Shown: one piece after another, positions 43,003 through 52,070 of the stretch
Position numbering within the stretch: the first letter of the stretch is position 1
Layout of the letters: each line of letters begins with the position of its first letter
Source: Oceanihabitans iliipiscarium
GTDB lineage: Bacteria; Bacteroidota; Bacteroidia; Flavobacteriales; Flavobacteriaceae
Direction: 5' to 3'
NCBI RefSeq assembly: GCF_042686125.1
Contig: NZ_JBHUOV010000015.1
Span: forward strand, 186,001 to 250,000
DNA: 64,000 nt
Notes under the pieces: generated by a model
Database searches by the model: none
Told to the model about the DNA's origin: nothing
The model's input: only the letters and a program-made list of their open reading frames with translations
Made by a program: the position numbers and the translations under genes

Positions 43003-43422
43003 ATGAAGAAATTAATCATCATTAATGGACCTAATTTAAATATATTAGGGAAACGTGAGCCTAAAATTTATGGGAGTTTAACGTTTACAGAATTTTTAGA
43101 GGAAGTCAAGCAGAAGTATTCTACGATACAAATAGATTACTTTCAATCTAATATTGAAGGTGAGCTTATTAGTAAATTGCAAGATGCTGATGCTTTATAT
43201 GATGGGATTATACTTAATGCTGCTGCTTATACACATACATCAGTTGGTATAGGTGATGCCGTAAAAGCCATTGAAACACCTGTGGTTGAAGTCCATATTT
43301 CTAACACCTTTGATAGAGAAGAGTTTAGACATGTTTCTTATGTTTCGCCTAATGCTAATGGTGTTATTTTAGGCTTTGGCCTGCAAAGCTATGAGTTAGC
43401 TATTCAGAGTTTTATGAATTAA
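43003..43422 (+). CDS. aroQ: 3-dehydroquinate dehydratase, type II
   Basis: The ATG at 43003 gives 139 residues starting KKLIIINGPNLNILGKREP, the family signature; a TTG at 42988 in frame adds an unlikely MYFYY tail. Other blocks are the catalytic-loop Tyr (IYG), FQSNIEGELI, NAAAYTHTSVGIGDAV and EVHISNTFDREEFRH with the catalytic His region. It dehydrates 3-dehydroquinate in the shikimate pathway as a dodecamer. In Flavobacteriia aroQ often lies next to xerD, as here. Confidence 0.95.
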   Translation: MKKLIIINGPNLNILGKREPKIYGSLTFTEFLEEVKQKYSTIQIDYFQSNIEGELISKLQDADALYDGIILNAAAYTHTSVGIGDAVKAIETPVVEVHISNTFDREEFRHVSYVSPNANGVILGFGLQSYELAIQSFMN

Positions 43423-43469
43423 AGCACGTCCATTAGGTTTCTTTTAAATCGATTGTAAAAGATATAAAC

Positions 43470-43501
43470 AAAAAAAGTTCCAGAAATTTCTGGAACTTTT
43501 T
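43470..43501. terminator. Bidirectional terminator between aroQ and lpdA
   Basis: Perfect inverted repeat AAAAAGTTCCAGA / TCTGGAACTTTTT around a short AATT centre lies between the convergent genes ending at 43422 and 43522. Confidence 0.9.
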
Positions 43502-43521
43502 ATATTTCTAATAGGTAACAA

Positions 43522-44898
43522 CTATAAATGAATCACTTCGCCATAGGCTGCAGCAACAGCTTCCATAACGGCTTCACTCATTGTTGGATGTGGATGCACA
43601 GCTTTTAAGACTTCATGACCAGTAGTTTCTAATTTTCGACCTAAAACGGCTTCAGCAATCATATCAGTTACACCAGCACCAATCATATGGCAACCAAGCC
43701 ATTCGCCATATTTAGCATCAAAAATAACTTTAACAAAACCATCTTTTGCACCAGAAGCACTTGCTTTACCAGAAGCAGAGAATGGAAATTTGCCCACTTT
43801 AATATCAAGACCTTGTTCTTTTGCTTGCTTTTCAGTTAAACCAACAGAAGCAATTTCAGGCGCACAGTAGGTGCAACCAGGAATGTTTCCATAGTCTAAA
43901 GCTTCAACATGCTGACCAGCAATTTTCTCTACACACAGAATGCCTTCCGCGGAAGCGACATGTGCTAAAGCTTGTCCAGGCGTTACATCTCCAATAGCAT
44001 AATAACCAGGAATATTAGTTTGGTAAAAATCATTAACCAAAATCTTATCACGATCTACAGCAATGCCTACATCTTCTAAGCCAATACCTTCAATGTTGGT
44101 TTTAATACCTACAGCAGACAGGATAATATCTGCTTCAAGCACTTCTTCGCCTTTACTTGTTTTAACAGTAGCTTTCACACCTTTACCAGAAGTATCTACA
44201 CTAGTAACTTCAGCAGAAGTCATAATATTAATACCACTTTTCTTAAAGCTTTTTTCTAATTGCTTTGAGACATCAAGATCTTCAACAGGAACGATATTAG
44301 GTAAGTATTCAACAATAGTAACGTCTGTTCCCATGGCGTTATAAAAATAAGCGAACTCTACACCAATAGCTCCAGAGCCAACCACAATCATTTTTTTAGG
44401 CTGTTTAGGTAAAACCATAGCTTCTCTATACCCAATTACTTTTTTACCATCTTGAGGTAAGCTAGGTAACTCGCGAGAACGAGCACCAGTTGCTATAACG
44501 ATATGATCTGCGCTATATTCTTTTCCATCGACATCAACCTTTTTGCCAGGTTTTATTTTTCCGAAGCCTTCAATAACATCAATCTTATTTTTTTTCATTA
44601 AAAATTTAACACCATTACTCATGCCTTCAGCAACACCACGACTGCGTTTCACAACAGCATCAAAATCTTTATCTGCTTCTTTTACAGATAAACCATAATC
44701 TTCAGCATGTTTTAAATATTCGAAAACTTGTGCAGATTTAAGTAAAGCTTTAGTTGGAATACAACCCCAATTTAGGCATACACCACCAAGACTTTCTTTT
44801 TCAACTACAGCAGTTTTGAAACCTAATTGAGACGCTCTAATAGCAGTTACGTAGCCACCAGGACCACTTCCAAGTACAATTACATCGTATTTACTCAT
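43522..44898 (-). CDS. lpdA: Dihydrolipoyl dehydrogenase
   Basis: The 458-residue FAD flavoprotein has the FAD dinucleotide fold VLGSGPGGYVTAI, the redox-active disulfide in GGVCLNWGCIPTKALL, the NAD-binding VVGSGAIGVEFA, YYAIGDVTPG, and the catalytic His-Glu pair in HPHPTMSEAVMEAV. It is the E3 component regenerating lipoamide in 2-oxo acid dehydrogenases and glycine cleavage. No E1/E2 genes are adjacent, so it may serve several complexes. Confidence 0.95.
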   Translation of the reverse strand: MSKYDVIVLGSGPGGYVTAIRASQLGFKTAVVEKESLGGVCLNWGCIPTKALLKSAQVFEYLKHAEDYGLSVKEADKDFDAVVKRSRGVAEGMSNGVKFLMKKNKIDVIEGFGKIKPGKKVDVDGKEYSADHIVIATGARSRELPSLPQDGKKVIGYREAMVLPKQPKKMIVVGSGAIGVEFAYFYNAMGTDVTIVEYLPNIVPVEDLDVSKQLEKSFKKSGINIMTSAEVTSVDTSGKGVKATVKTSKGEEVLEADIILSAVGIKTNIEGIGLEDVGIAVDRDKILVNDFYQTNIPGYYAIGDVTPGQALAHVASAEGILCVEKIAGQHVEALDYGNIPGCTYCAPEIASVGLTEKQAKEQGLDIKVGKFPFSASGKASASGAKDGFVKVIFDAKYGEWLGCHMIGAGVTDMIAEAVLGRKLETTGHEVLKAVHPHPTMSEAVMEAVAAAYGEVIHL

Positions 44899-44954
44899 TG
44901 TATATTTTTTAGTCGATTTTTGAAGTTACGAAGTTACAAAACCTAAATGTAATA

Positions 44955-45509
44955 TTAAAGGTCATCTGTAAAATGTCTTCGTCCTTTTTCTTTAGCGAAT
45001 TTTTCTTCATTATACGTCGTAGAATTTCCTTTAGCAATAGATAAAGATTCCCATTGATTCCCTTTAACCAGTTTGCCAATAAAAACCATTTGTCCAATAT
45101 GATAAGCATAATGTGCGAGTTGTCTATTAATCGCTTCTGTTACTGAATGGCCTTGATTACGAATATATATGATTTGCTCTAGGTTTATAGCTTCGAGAGG
45201 TTTGATAGCATTAAATAAACAGTCCCAACCAATTTCCCAAGACGCCATTAAATCTTCTTTAGTGTTATAGGTATCGATGAATTCTTGGTCGCGATCACGC
45301 CATTTTTTTTCACCATCTTCGATTAAAAAATTAGTCCAACGCGATAACATATTACCAACAATATGTTTTACAAGAATAGCGATGCTGTTTGAATCTTCGT
45401 GTGGTAGCCATTTTAACTCTTCTAAAGAGAGTCGATCTAGAGTTTTATCGCCTAAAGATTTATAATATTCGAATTGTTTTATGGCACTAGGCAAATATGA
45501 TTTTTCCAT
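44955..45509 (-). CDS. DUF1572 (DinB-superfamily) protein
   Basis: The 184-residue helical protein has the DUF1572 pattern: LEELKWLPHEDSNSIAILVKH with a metal His, GNMLSRWTNFLIEDGEKKWRDRDQEF in parts, and RQLAHYAYHIGQMVFIGKL near the C-terminus. It belongs to the DinB/YfiT fold with three metal-binding histidines. Function unknown. Single gene. The smaller open frame at 44909-45109 is a shadow in another frame. Confidence 0.82.
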   Translation of the reverse strand: MEKSYLPSAIKQFEYYKSLGDKTLDRLSLEELKWLPHEDSNSIAILVKHIVGNMLSRWTNFLIEDGEKKWRDRDQEFIDTYNTKEDLMASWEIGWDCLFNAIKPLEAINLEQIIYIRNQGHSVTEAINRQLAHYAYHIGQMVFIGKLVKGNQWESLSIAKGNSTTYNEEKFAKEKGRRHFTDDL

Positions 45510-45612
45510 GTTTTAAGATTTTCAATCATAAAAATAAGGATATAAACCAATAATTGGAAGCTCATATTATCAATAGATTTTATATCACTATTTTGAAAAT
45601 CATTATAGCGAT

Positions 45613-46095
45613 TTATTCAGAAGGGACAAACTTTAAAGCAACGCCATTAATGCAATGTCTTTTTCCAGTAGTTTGTTGTGGACCATCATTAAACACATGA
45701 CCTAAATGTCCGCCACAGGTTGCACAATGCTCTTCGTCTCTAGAATATCCTAAATTATGATCTGTACCATAAGCAACATTGCCTTCAATTTCTCTGTCAA
45801 AACTAGGCCAGCCTGTACCAGAATCAAATTTATGCTCACTTAAAAATAGCGGTGTATTACAAGCTGCACAATGGTAAGTGCCTTTTGTGTAGTTTTTATT
45901 TAAAGGGCTAGAAAAAGGTCTTTCTGTACCAGCTTCACGTAAGACATAATACTGTTCCTCAGAGAGTATTTTTTTCCATTCTGAGTCGGTTTTTATTACT
46001 GCGTATTCTTTTTGAATTTCATTGTTGTTTTTCTGAGCAGAAGTGTTACAATTAAAAAGCAGAAGTAGAACACAGAATGATAATATATTTTTCAT
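45613..46095 (-). CDS. msrB: Peptide-methionine (R)-S-oxide reductase, lipoprotein form
   Basis: The 160-residue protein reduces the R epimer of methionine sulfoxide. Four zinc cysteines (Cys76, Cys79, Cys124, Cys127), SGTGWPSF and the catalytic Cys148 in RHCINGVALKF are all present. The N-terminus MKNILSFCVLLLLFNCNTS has a lipobox-like LLFNC, so this form is exported and probably lipid-anchored, protecting envelope proteins from oxidation. No msrA is adjacent. Confidence 0.93.
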   Translation of the reverse strand: MKNILSFCVLLLLFNCNTSAQKNNNEIQKEYAVIKTDSEWKKILSEEQYYVLREAGTERPFSSPLNKNYTKGTYHCAACNTPLFLSEHKFDSGTGWPSFDREIEGNVAYGTDHNLGYSRDEEHCATCGGHLGHVFNDGPQQTTGKRHCINGVALKFVPSE

Positions 46096-46260
46096 ATTAA
46101 GAATAATTTATATTGCACTTAAGTCGGTATAATTTTTGAGACATAACATTAAACTTTCCTTTTTTAATTAAATGTGACAAAATAAAAAATATTGTGTCTA
46201 ATTTAATAGTAAGGTTTTGTACTTTTATAATTCCATTAACTAAAAATAAAAAGATTCATT

Positions 46261-47091
46261 ATGAAATTTAAAAACATAGTAATTGCATCTTGTACAATAT
46301 CGCTTTTTTTGTCGTGTGCAACTAACCCTTTTACAGGTAAGCAGACTATGGCTTTAGTGCCAAATTCTCAATTGTTCCCTACAGCATTTGCTCAATATAA
46401 TCAGGTTTTAGCCGAAAGTAATGTTGAAACTGGTACAGCAAGAGCTGAAATGATTACTCGTGTAGGTCAACGTATAGCAATAGCCGCAGAACGTTGGTTA
46501 AATGCCAATGGTCATCAAGGCTATTTAAATGACTATAAATGGGAGTATAATTTAATAAATGATCCTACCGTAAATGCTTGGTGCATGCCTGGAGGTAAAA
46601 TAGTTTTTTATACAGGAATTCTTCCTATAGCTCAAAGTGAAACAGGTGTAGCTGCAATAATGGGACATGAAGTAGCTCATGCTTTAGCCAATCACGGACA
46701 ACAACGTATGAGTGCAGCTTATGTTCAGCAAGGAATTGCTATTGCTGGTAATGTTGCTATTAATAATGATAAAGATAGAGATACGTTTAACCAATATTAT
46801 GGTATTGGTTCTACCGTTGGAGTGATGCTTCCTTTTAGTCGAAGTCATGAGACTGAAGCTGATAAAATTGGCTTATACCTAATGGGAATTGCAGGTTATA
46901 ATCCTGCAGAAGCTTCAAAATTATGGGAACGTATGAAGGCTAATAGTGGAGGTGAAGCACCACCAGAAATTTTAAGTACGCATCCATCTAACGATAGTCG
47001 TATAGCAAATTTAAAAGCATTAGCACCACAAGCTATTGCAGAAGCTAAAAAGTTTGGAGTACAATCTTTTAGAGCAATAACTCCATATTAA
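46261..47091 (+). CDS. M48-family metallopeptidase, lipoprotein (BepA/LoiP-like)
   Basis: The 276-residue protein has a lipoprotein signal (SLFLSCATNPFTGKQT; Cys19). The zinc motif is GHEVAHALANH (His136, Glu137, His140) with the third ligand in SRSHETEADKIGL, and a C-terminal STHPSNDSRIANLKAL typical of the family. Such periplasmic lipoprotein proteases (LoiP, BepA) degrade or help fold outer-membrane proteins. It ends in a terminator just ahead of the MFS gene. Confidence 0.92.
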   Translation: MKFKNIVIASCTISLFLSCATNPFTGKQTMALVPNSQLFPTAFAQYNQVLAESNVETGTARAEMITRVGQRIAIAAERWLNANGHQGYLNDYKWEYNLINDPTVNAWCMPGGKIVFYTGILPIAQSETGVAAIMGHEVAHALANHGQQRMSAAYVQQGIAIAGNVAINNDKDRDTFNQYYGIGSTVGVMLPFSRSHETEADKIGLYLMGIAGYNPAEASKLWERMKANSGGEAPPEILSTHPSNDSRIANLKALAPQAIAEAKKFGVQSFRAITPY

Positions 47092-47121
47092 TACAATTTA
47101 ATAAAATTTTGTTTATTTTAG

Positions 47122-47145
47122 AAGCTGCTCATAAAAGAGCAGCTT
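47122..47145 (+). terminator. Terminator after the M48 protease gene
   Basis: AAGCTGCTC (47122-47130) pairs with GAGCAGCTT (47137-47145) around ATAAAA, followed by Ts. It sits only 8 bp before the MFS transporter ATG at 47153. Confidence 0.85.
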
Positions 47146-47152
47146 TTTATTT

Positions 47153-48460
47153 ATGGCAAAACTTGAAAAAGGAAGTAAAAAACTTCTTAATGCTTGGGCG
47201 TTTTATGACTGGGCAAATTCAGTATATACACTTACCATTGCGTCTTCTATTTTTCCAATTTTTTATTCCGCTTTATTTCTATCTGAAGTAAAAACAGTGC
47301 ATGCGTTTGGAATGGATTTTAAGAGCACTGCACTTATAACTTATGTTACAGCATTTACATTTTTAGTCGTAACTTTTACTTCGCCTATACTTTCAGGTAT
47401 TGCAGATTATGTTGGCAATAAAAAGAATTTCATGAAGTTCTTTTGTTATATAGGTGGTTTAGGTTGTATAGGTTTATATTGGTTCGACATTTCTCCAGAC
47501 CGAATTCATTTAAGTTTATTGTTCTACTTTATGGGCTTAATAGGATATTGGGGAAGCTTGGTATTTTATAATTCATATTTACCAGACATTGCCTTTCCTG
47601 AGCAACAAGATGGCATTAGTGCTAAAGGCTTTTCAATGGGATACGTTGGTAGTGTTTTGTTGTTAATTATAAACTTGATTATGGTAATGAGTCAAGATGA
47701 TGGTGAAGCTAAAATGCAAATGATGCGTTATTCATTTATTACAGTTGGATTATGGTGGATTTTATTCAGTCAATATACCTTTTATATTTTACCAAAAGGT
47801 GTGTCTTCAGGACATAAAGTCACTAAATCTGTAGTGTTTAATGGTTTAAAAGAATTGAAAATTGTTTGGACTGAACTTAAGAAAAACCTTAGGTTAAAGC
47901 GTTATTTAATAGCATTTTTTGTGTTTAGTATGGCTGTTCAAACGATTATGTTAGTTGCAGTATATTTTGGAGAAGAAGAAATTGATTGGGGAGGCGATAG
48001 TGAAAAAACTACTGGTTTAATAAGTAGTATTTTAGTCATTCAGTTAGTTGCTATACTTGGGGCATATTTAACGTCTAAAGCGTCATCAAGATTTGGTAAT
48101 ATTAAAACATTAATTGTTGTTAATTTTATTTGGATGAGCTTATGTTTCTATGCCTACTTTATGAAAACACCTATGCAGTTTTATATAGCAGCAAGCTTAG
48201 TCGGTTTGGTCATGGGTGGAATTCAATCATTGGCCAGATCAACATACTCTAAGTTTTTACCTGAAACAGAAGATACAACATCCTATTTTAGCTTTTTTGA
48301 TGTTGCTGAAAAGATTGGAATTGTTATAGGTATGGCAATTTTTGCAACCATAGATCAAGTTACTGGCAGCATGAGAAATGCAATTCTATTTTTATTTATT
48401 TTCTTTTTAATTGGAATTGTATTATTGTTTAGAGTGCCAAGAAAGGAAATAATTACTTAA
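47153..48460 (+). CDS. UMF1-type MFS transporter
   Basis: The 435-residue protein has about 12 membrane segments and the UMF1/Atg22-like opening NAWAFYDWANSVYTLTIASSIF (core FYDWANS). Other typical blocks are ISAKGFSMGYVGSVLLLI and GGIQSLARSTYSKFLPE. The family contains the vacuolar amino-acid exporter Atg22, but bacterial substrates are unknown. Starts immediately after the M48 terminator; it is probably expressed by readthrough or by a promoter overlapping the terminator. Confidence 0.88.
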   Translation: MAKLEKGSKKLLNAWAFYDWANSVYTLTIASSIFPIFYSALFLSEVKTVHAFGMDFKSTALITYVTAFTFLVVTFTSPILSGIADYVGNKKNFMKFFCYIGGLGCIGLYWFDISPDRIHLSLLFYFMGLIGYWGSLVFYNSYLPDIAFPEQQDGISAKGFSMGYVGSVLLLIINLIMVMSQDDGEAKMQMMRYSFITVGLWWILFSQYTFYILPKGVSSGHKVTKSVVFNGLKELKIVWTELKKNLRLKRYLIAFFVFSMAVQTIMLVAVYFGEEEIDWGGDSEKTTGLISSILVIQLVAILGAYLTSKASSRFGNIKTLIVVNFIWMSLCFYAYFMKTPMQFYIAASLVGLVMGGIQSLARSTYSKFLPETEDTTSYFSFFDVAEKIGIVIGMAIFATIDQVTGSMRNAILFLFIFFLIGIVLLFRVPRKEIIT

Positions 48461-48509
48461 ATAATTTACTAAGTTTGTTTATATTTATCGACAATAACAA
48501 CTATACTCT

Positions 48510-49574
48510 ATGAAAAATTTAAAACTTGTTTCAGTTTTCTTTTTATCTTTTTTTCTATTTACTATAACGTCATGTGATAATGAACCTCTTGAGGGTGAAT
48601 TTGCCACTGATGATGGAAGCGGAGGAGGAGGAGCTTCAACTTGTGCCGAAGCGACAACTAATGTTGCTAATGCAACTGCAGCATATAGTACGGTTTCACC
48701 AACCGACTCTAACTTTACTGAAGTTTGTAATGAGTATTTAGCTGCTTTACAAGATTTTTTAGATTTATGTGGAGATACTACTGGAGCTATTCAAGCGACA
48801 ATAGATAGTTTAGATTGTTCTTCTGATGTACCAGATGATTGTCCAACTGCCGAAGCTGCTACAGATTCTGCAGAAGCTGCATATAATGCAGATACGAGCA
48901 ACGCAACGTTATGTAATGCCTATATAAATGCTTTAGAAAATGAAATCGCTGTTTGTGGTGATTCTTCTGGAGAACTTCAAGCAATAATAGATGGTTTAAG
49001 CTGTGCATCAGACACTCAAGATTATTGGCCACGCGCTATTGGGAATTCATGGACATACAATACTTTTTTCGATGGAGAACAAATCTATGAAATCTCAGGA
49101 ACCGAAACCATTGATGGCTTTGAATATTATGCTTTTGATGAATTATTTGCGAACCCAACTTGGTTAAGAAAAAGTGGAGTTAACTATTTAATGAGATCAG
49201 AAATTTCTGGTTCAATTCCTGGTTATCAATTTGCATCAACTCCATTTATTATTAATATGATTAAAGAAGATGCTACAATTGGAGAAACATGGGAATCTGA
49301 TGTGTCATATACAATTTCATATACTCCAGAGACTGGATCTCCAGATATTCCAGATGCTGATGTGGATGCATTATATTCGTTTGAGATGATTGAACGTGAT
49401 ATTACTAGAACCGTAGAAGGTGTTAATTATACAGATGTTATTCATATCGAACTTACTGTTACTGCTCTTGGTACAACCGATGTATCACATTATTATTATG
49501 CCAATCATATTGGTATGATAGAATACTTAACAAATAGTGGTTCAAATACTCTCTTAGAATACACTTTAAATTAA
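48510..49574 (+). CDS. Lipoprotein with two cysteine-containing repeats
   Basis: The 354-residue protein has a lipoprotein signal (LFTITSCDNEP; Cys22), then a Gly-rich tether (DDGSGGGGAST). Two repeats of about 60 residues follow (start CAEATTNVANATAAY and CPTAEAATDSAEAAY; each with a V/LCN-x-Y and CGD-S/T-x-G motif). The C-terminal beta-rich domain (about 170-354; YWPRAIGNSWTY) resembles lipocalin-like or outer-surface beta folds. No enzyme motif is seen. A TAAGTTTG at 48470-48477 could be its -7 element. Confidence 0.75.
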   Translation: MKNLKLVSVFFLSFFLFTITSCDNEPLEGEFATDDGSGGGGASTCAEATTNVANATAAYSTVSPTDSNFTEVCNEYLAALQDFLDLCGDTTGAIQATIDSLDCSSDVPDDCPTAEAATDSAEAAYNADTSNATLCNAYINALENEIAVCGDSSGELQAIIDGLSCASDTQDYWPRAIGNSWTYNTFFDGEQIYEISGTETIDGFEYYAFDELFANPTWLRKSGVNYLMRSEISGSIPGYQFASTPFIINMIKEDATIGETWESDVSYTISYTPETGSPDIPDADVDALYSFEMIERDITRTVEGVNYTDVIHIELTVTALGTTDVSHYYYANHIGMIEYLTNSGSNTLLEYTLN

Positions 49575-49611
49575 CAAAAAAGCCGAAGCTAATTGCTTCG
49601 GCTTTTTTGTT
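49573..49611. terminator. Bidirectional terminator after the two-repeat lipoprotein
   Basis: A 17-bp inverted repeat (49573-49589 with 49595-49611; core AGCCGAAGC / GCTTCGGCT) with A and T tracts begins at the stop codon. It ends 14 bp from the convergent DUF2807 gene. Confidence 0.92.
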
Positions 49612-49624
49612 TAAAAGGTAAATA

Positions 49625-50404
49625 TTAGTGGCTGCTAATATCACCAGAACCATTTACTTTGGTATCTTCTCTAGAAGGGTTGCCTTTGTATTCAATATCT
49701 CCTGAACCAGAGACACGTGCTTTTAACATCGTGTTGCTAACAACTTCAGCATCACCAGAACCAGCTACTGAAACTTCAGTATTATCAGCATCTAAATCAA
49801 AACCATGAAAATCTCCAGAACCAGCAACACTAGCTTCTAAGTTTGTCGTTCTACCTTTTAAAGTCAAATCACCAGAACCAGCTAAACTTCCTTCTACAGA
49901 TGTAGCTTCAATATTAAGAACCACATCTCCAGAACCTGCTAAAGAGATATCAAGGTTAGAAGCTTTTATAGTGCCTTTATTCCATAAATCACCAGAGCCA
50001 GCAAGCGAAACTTCACTAATATCTTTATAAGGGATAGTAATTTTTATCGTTTTGTTAAAACTTGTGCTCAGATTGATTCCATTTTCGGTTTTAACAATAA
50101 GCTTATTACCTTTCACTTCTGTAACGATATAGTTTAATAAATTTTCTTCACCTTCAATAGTGATTTGGCCTTCTTCGCCTTCAACAAGAATATAGTCAAA
50201 AGAACCAGCGCATGAAACGCCATCATAGTCACTAGTAGTTCTTGTAATGGTAGTGACATTTCCATTGCCTTTTACTTTTTTATTTCCCCAAGATTGCGCT
50301 TGTATTTGCGAGGCAAAAAGTGTAATTACTAAAATTAAAATTAGTTGTTTACTCACGCCGCTTATACTGTTTAAGCCTTCGCGAATTTTTTTTAAATTTT
50401 TCAT
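49625..50404 (-). CDS. DUF2807 (GIN domain) beta-solenoid surface protein
   Basis: The 259-residue protein has a long N-terminus with a signal peptide (about residues 18-36; LILVITLFASQIQAQ). The mature part is a DUF2807/head-GIN domain starting SDYDGVSCAGSFDYILV. GSGD occurs seven times at intervals of about 17-20 residues (AGSGDLW, AGSGDVV, AGSGDLT, AGSGDFH, AGSGDAE, SGSGDIE, NGSGDIS), as expected for turns of a right-handed beta-solenoid. It is the last gene of the ECF sigma operon. Probably periplasmic or surface-located; ligand unknown. Confidence 0.85.
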   Translation of the reverse strand: MKNLKKIREGLNSISGVSKQLILILVITLFASQIQAQSWGNKKVKGNGNVTTITRTTSDYDGVSCAGSFDYILVEGEEGQITIEGEENLLNYIVTEVKGNKLIVKTENGINLSTSFNKTIKITIPYKDISEVSLAGSGDLWNKGTIKASNLDISLAGSGDVVLNIEATSVEGSLAGSGDLTLKGRTTNLEASVAGSGDFHGFDLDADNTEVSVAGSGDAEVVSNTMLKARVSGSGDIEYKGNPSREDTKVNGSGDISSH

Positions 50405-50432
50405 TGGATTTGTGTTTTAATGAATTAATGTA

Positions 50433-51524
50433 TTAGTTTTTTTTGAGCGATACACTTCCGTAATCTGAAGTGATTTTTATGAAGTTTCCAGAGCTAGAGT
50501 TTCCATGATAACCTTCATAGTATTTATCTGTTGACTCGACATTTTTCTTAGTGAATTCTAAGTCGTCATGATCTCTTAAAGATCCATATTCTAAATCAAT
50601 CTTGAAATTGAAATTATACCCAGAACTGTAGCCAATAGTAATGCCAACATAATCAGATTCTATATCTATATTTCCAGCATTAGCAGTCATGTTATTAATT
50701 TTAATCGAGCCATAATCTGCGTTTATGGCAACGTTTTTATAAACATCTCCAAGTCTGGTTGTTAAATAATCGCCATCTCCTGTAAAGTTATTTACTTTTT
50801 CTACAGTAATATTTCCATAATCGCAATCATATCTTATGTCTTCAGCAATTTCTATTTTAGAATTTGTATAATCGGCTTCAATTACTAAGTCTTTGGTTTT
50901 AGCGACAACAAAACCGCTGTAGTCGGCACTAATTGTTCCGCTTTTTATATATTCAAAATAACTGTTTTGAGTGTAATCAAAACTTAAGCTATTATTATCT
51001 GCCATGAGTTCTTTAGTTGTAATTTTTCCATAGTCACAGCTAATTGTCGCTTGACCTTCTAACTTATCAAGATTAATACTGCCATAATCATTGCTTAGGT
51101 TCACGTTATTAGTGATTGGCATTTTTATGACATAATTAATTTTCATATTGACATTGTTACTGTTATTCCATTTCCACCAAGAACTTGAACCTTCTTTGTT
51201 GAATTTGGTTTTGGCAGAGACTAAACTAGAAGAGGCGTCAAATACAACAGTAATGTCATCAAGCTTCTTTTGTACTTTCTCTTCATTGTTGCCATTGGTT
51301 GTAATCGTAATTTCAAAGGCAATTTGGTTTTCATCCCAAGTTACAATATCTAAGTTACCATAACTGTTATCGACTTTTAAAGTGGCATTAGCATTGACTT
51401 GAAACGTCTTAGTGATTTTCTTTTCTTTGGTATGTTTTCCTTTATTAGGTGTAGTAGATGCTAAAATTAGCATAGGCACAAGCATAAAGGCAAGTGTAAT
51501 TTTATATAGTAGTGCTGTTTTCAT
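50433..51524 (-). CDS. DUF4097-like beta-solenoid envelope protein
   Basis: The 363-residue protein has a signal peptide (about 1-22, LILAST). It then has ten or so DYG/DY-type turns at roughly regular spacing (SYGNLDIV, NDYGSINLD, CDYGKITTK, CDYGNITVE, ADYGSIKIN, SDYGSVSLKK), the pattern of DUF4097 beta-helix proteins. It overlaps the anti-sigma gene by 23 bp and precedes the DUF2807 gene by 28 bp, so it is translated with the sigma/anti-sigma pair. Its job is probably in envelope sensing or structure; unknown. Confidence 0.8.
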   Translation of the reverse strand: MKTALLYKITLAFMLVPMLILASTTPNKGKHTKEKKITKTFQVNANATLKVDNSYGNLDIVTWDENQIAFEITITTNGNNEEKVQKKLDDITVVFDASSSLVSAKTKFNKEGSSSWWKWNNSNNVNMKINYVIKMPITNNVNLSNDYGSINLDKLEGQATISCDYGKITTKELMADNNSLSFDYTQNSYFEYIKSGTISADYSGFVVAKTKDLVIEADYTNSKIEIAEDIRYDCDYGNITVEKVNNFTGDGDYLTTRLGDVYKNVAINADYGSIKINNMTANAGNIDIESDYVGITIGYSSGYNFNFKIDLEYGSLRDHDDLEFTKKNVESTDKYYEGYHGNSSSGNFIKITSDYGSVSLKKN

Positions 51525-52059
51525 TGTGATTATTTTTTAACTGTTTTACGTTTTCAATTTGTTTTAATGTATTCTGTAGAATGTCTATTCTATTTTGAAA
51601 ATTGCTTATCATAGCGTAGATAACGCGTTTATCATTACCACTTTCAGATAAATCTACTTTTAAAGCGCTGTATTCTTTTTCTAATCTTTGAATTTGCATC
51701 ATTGCATCTGCAACCAATAGTTTTGTTTCTGGATTAGATTCTTTTTCAAGCTTTATTAATTCTGATGCAATTGTGGTATCAAAGAAATTTTGGGTTTCTG
51801 CCATTTCAGGAGAAACACTTGCTAAATCATGAGTATTGCTTTGCTCTTGAGAGCCTACAAAAACACTTACTAAAAGCGCTAATGATGCAGCAATACCAAT
51901 AAAAGGCATCCAAATATTGCGTTTTGGCTTTGTTGTGTAAGCAAGCTCTTGATGATTAAGCTTTTTTAAGAATCTTTTGTCATGATCTAACGTTGGTTCT
52001 TCAACATCAAATTCATGTTGTAGATGGTCAAAAAGTTGATCTAAAGTATCTTTGTTCAT
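51502..52059 (-). CDS. Membrane-anchored anti-sigma factor (probable)
   Basis: The 185-residue protein has an acidic N-terminal segment (DTLDQLFDHLQHEFDVEEP), one transmembrane helix (about 48-66; MPFIGIAASLALLVSVFVG) and a periplasmic coiled coil (MMQIQRLEKEYSALKVDLSE in parts). It lacks a zinc HxxxCxxC motif. The gene lies 11 bp after an ECF sigma gene and overlaps the DUF4097 gene, the standard sigma/anti-sigma arrangement. Function is from context and topology rather than a domain match. Confidence 0.78.
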   Translation of the reverse strand: MNKDTLDQLFDHLQHEFDVEEPTLDHDKRFLKKLNHQELAYTTKPKRNIWMPFIGIAASLALLVSVFVGSQEQSNTHDLASVSPEMAETQNFFDTTIASELIKLEKESNPETKLLVADAMMQIQRLEKEYSALKVDLSESGNDKRVIYAMISNFQNRIDILQNTLKQIENVKQLKNNHNENSTTI

Positions 52060-52070
52060 AATATTCTTTT

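Noticed and set aside
49700..50360. Regular DNA repeats in the DUF2807 gene as a CRISPR-like or tandem-repeat array
   Set aside because: The periodic sequence encodes GSGD turns in frame at protein level, with varying spacing and no identical spacer-separated repeats.
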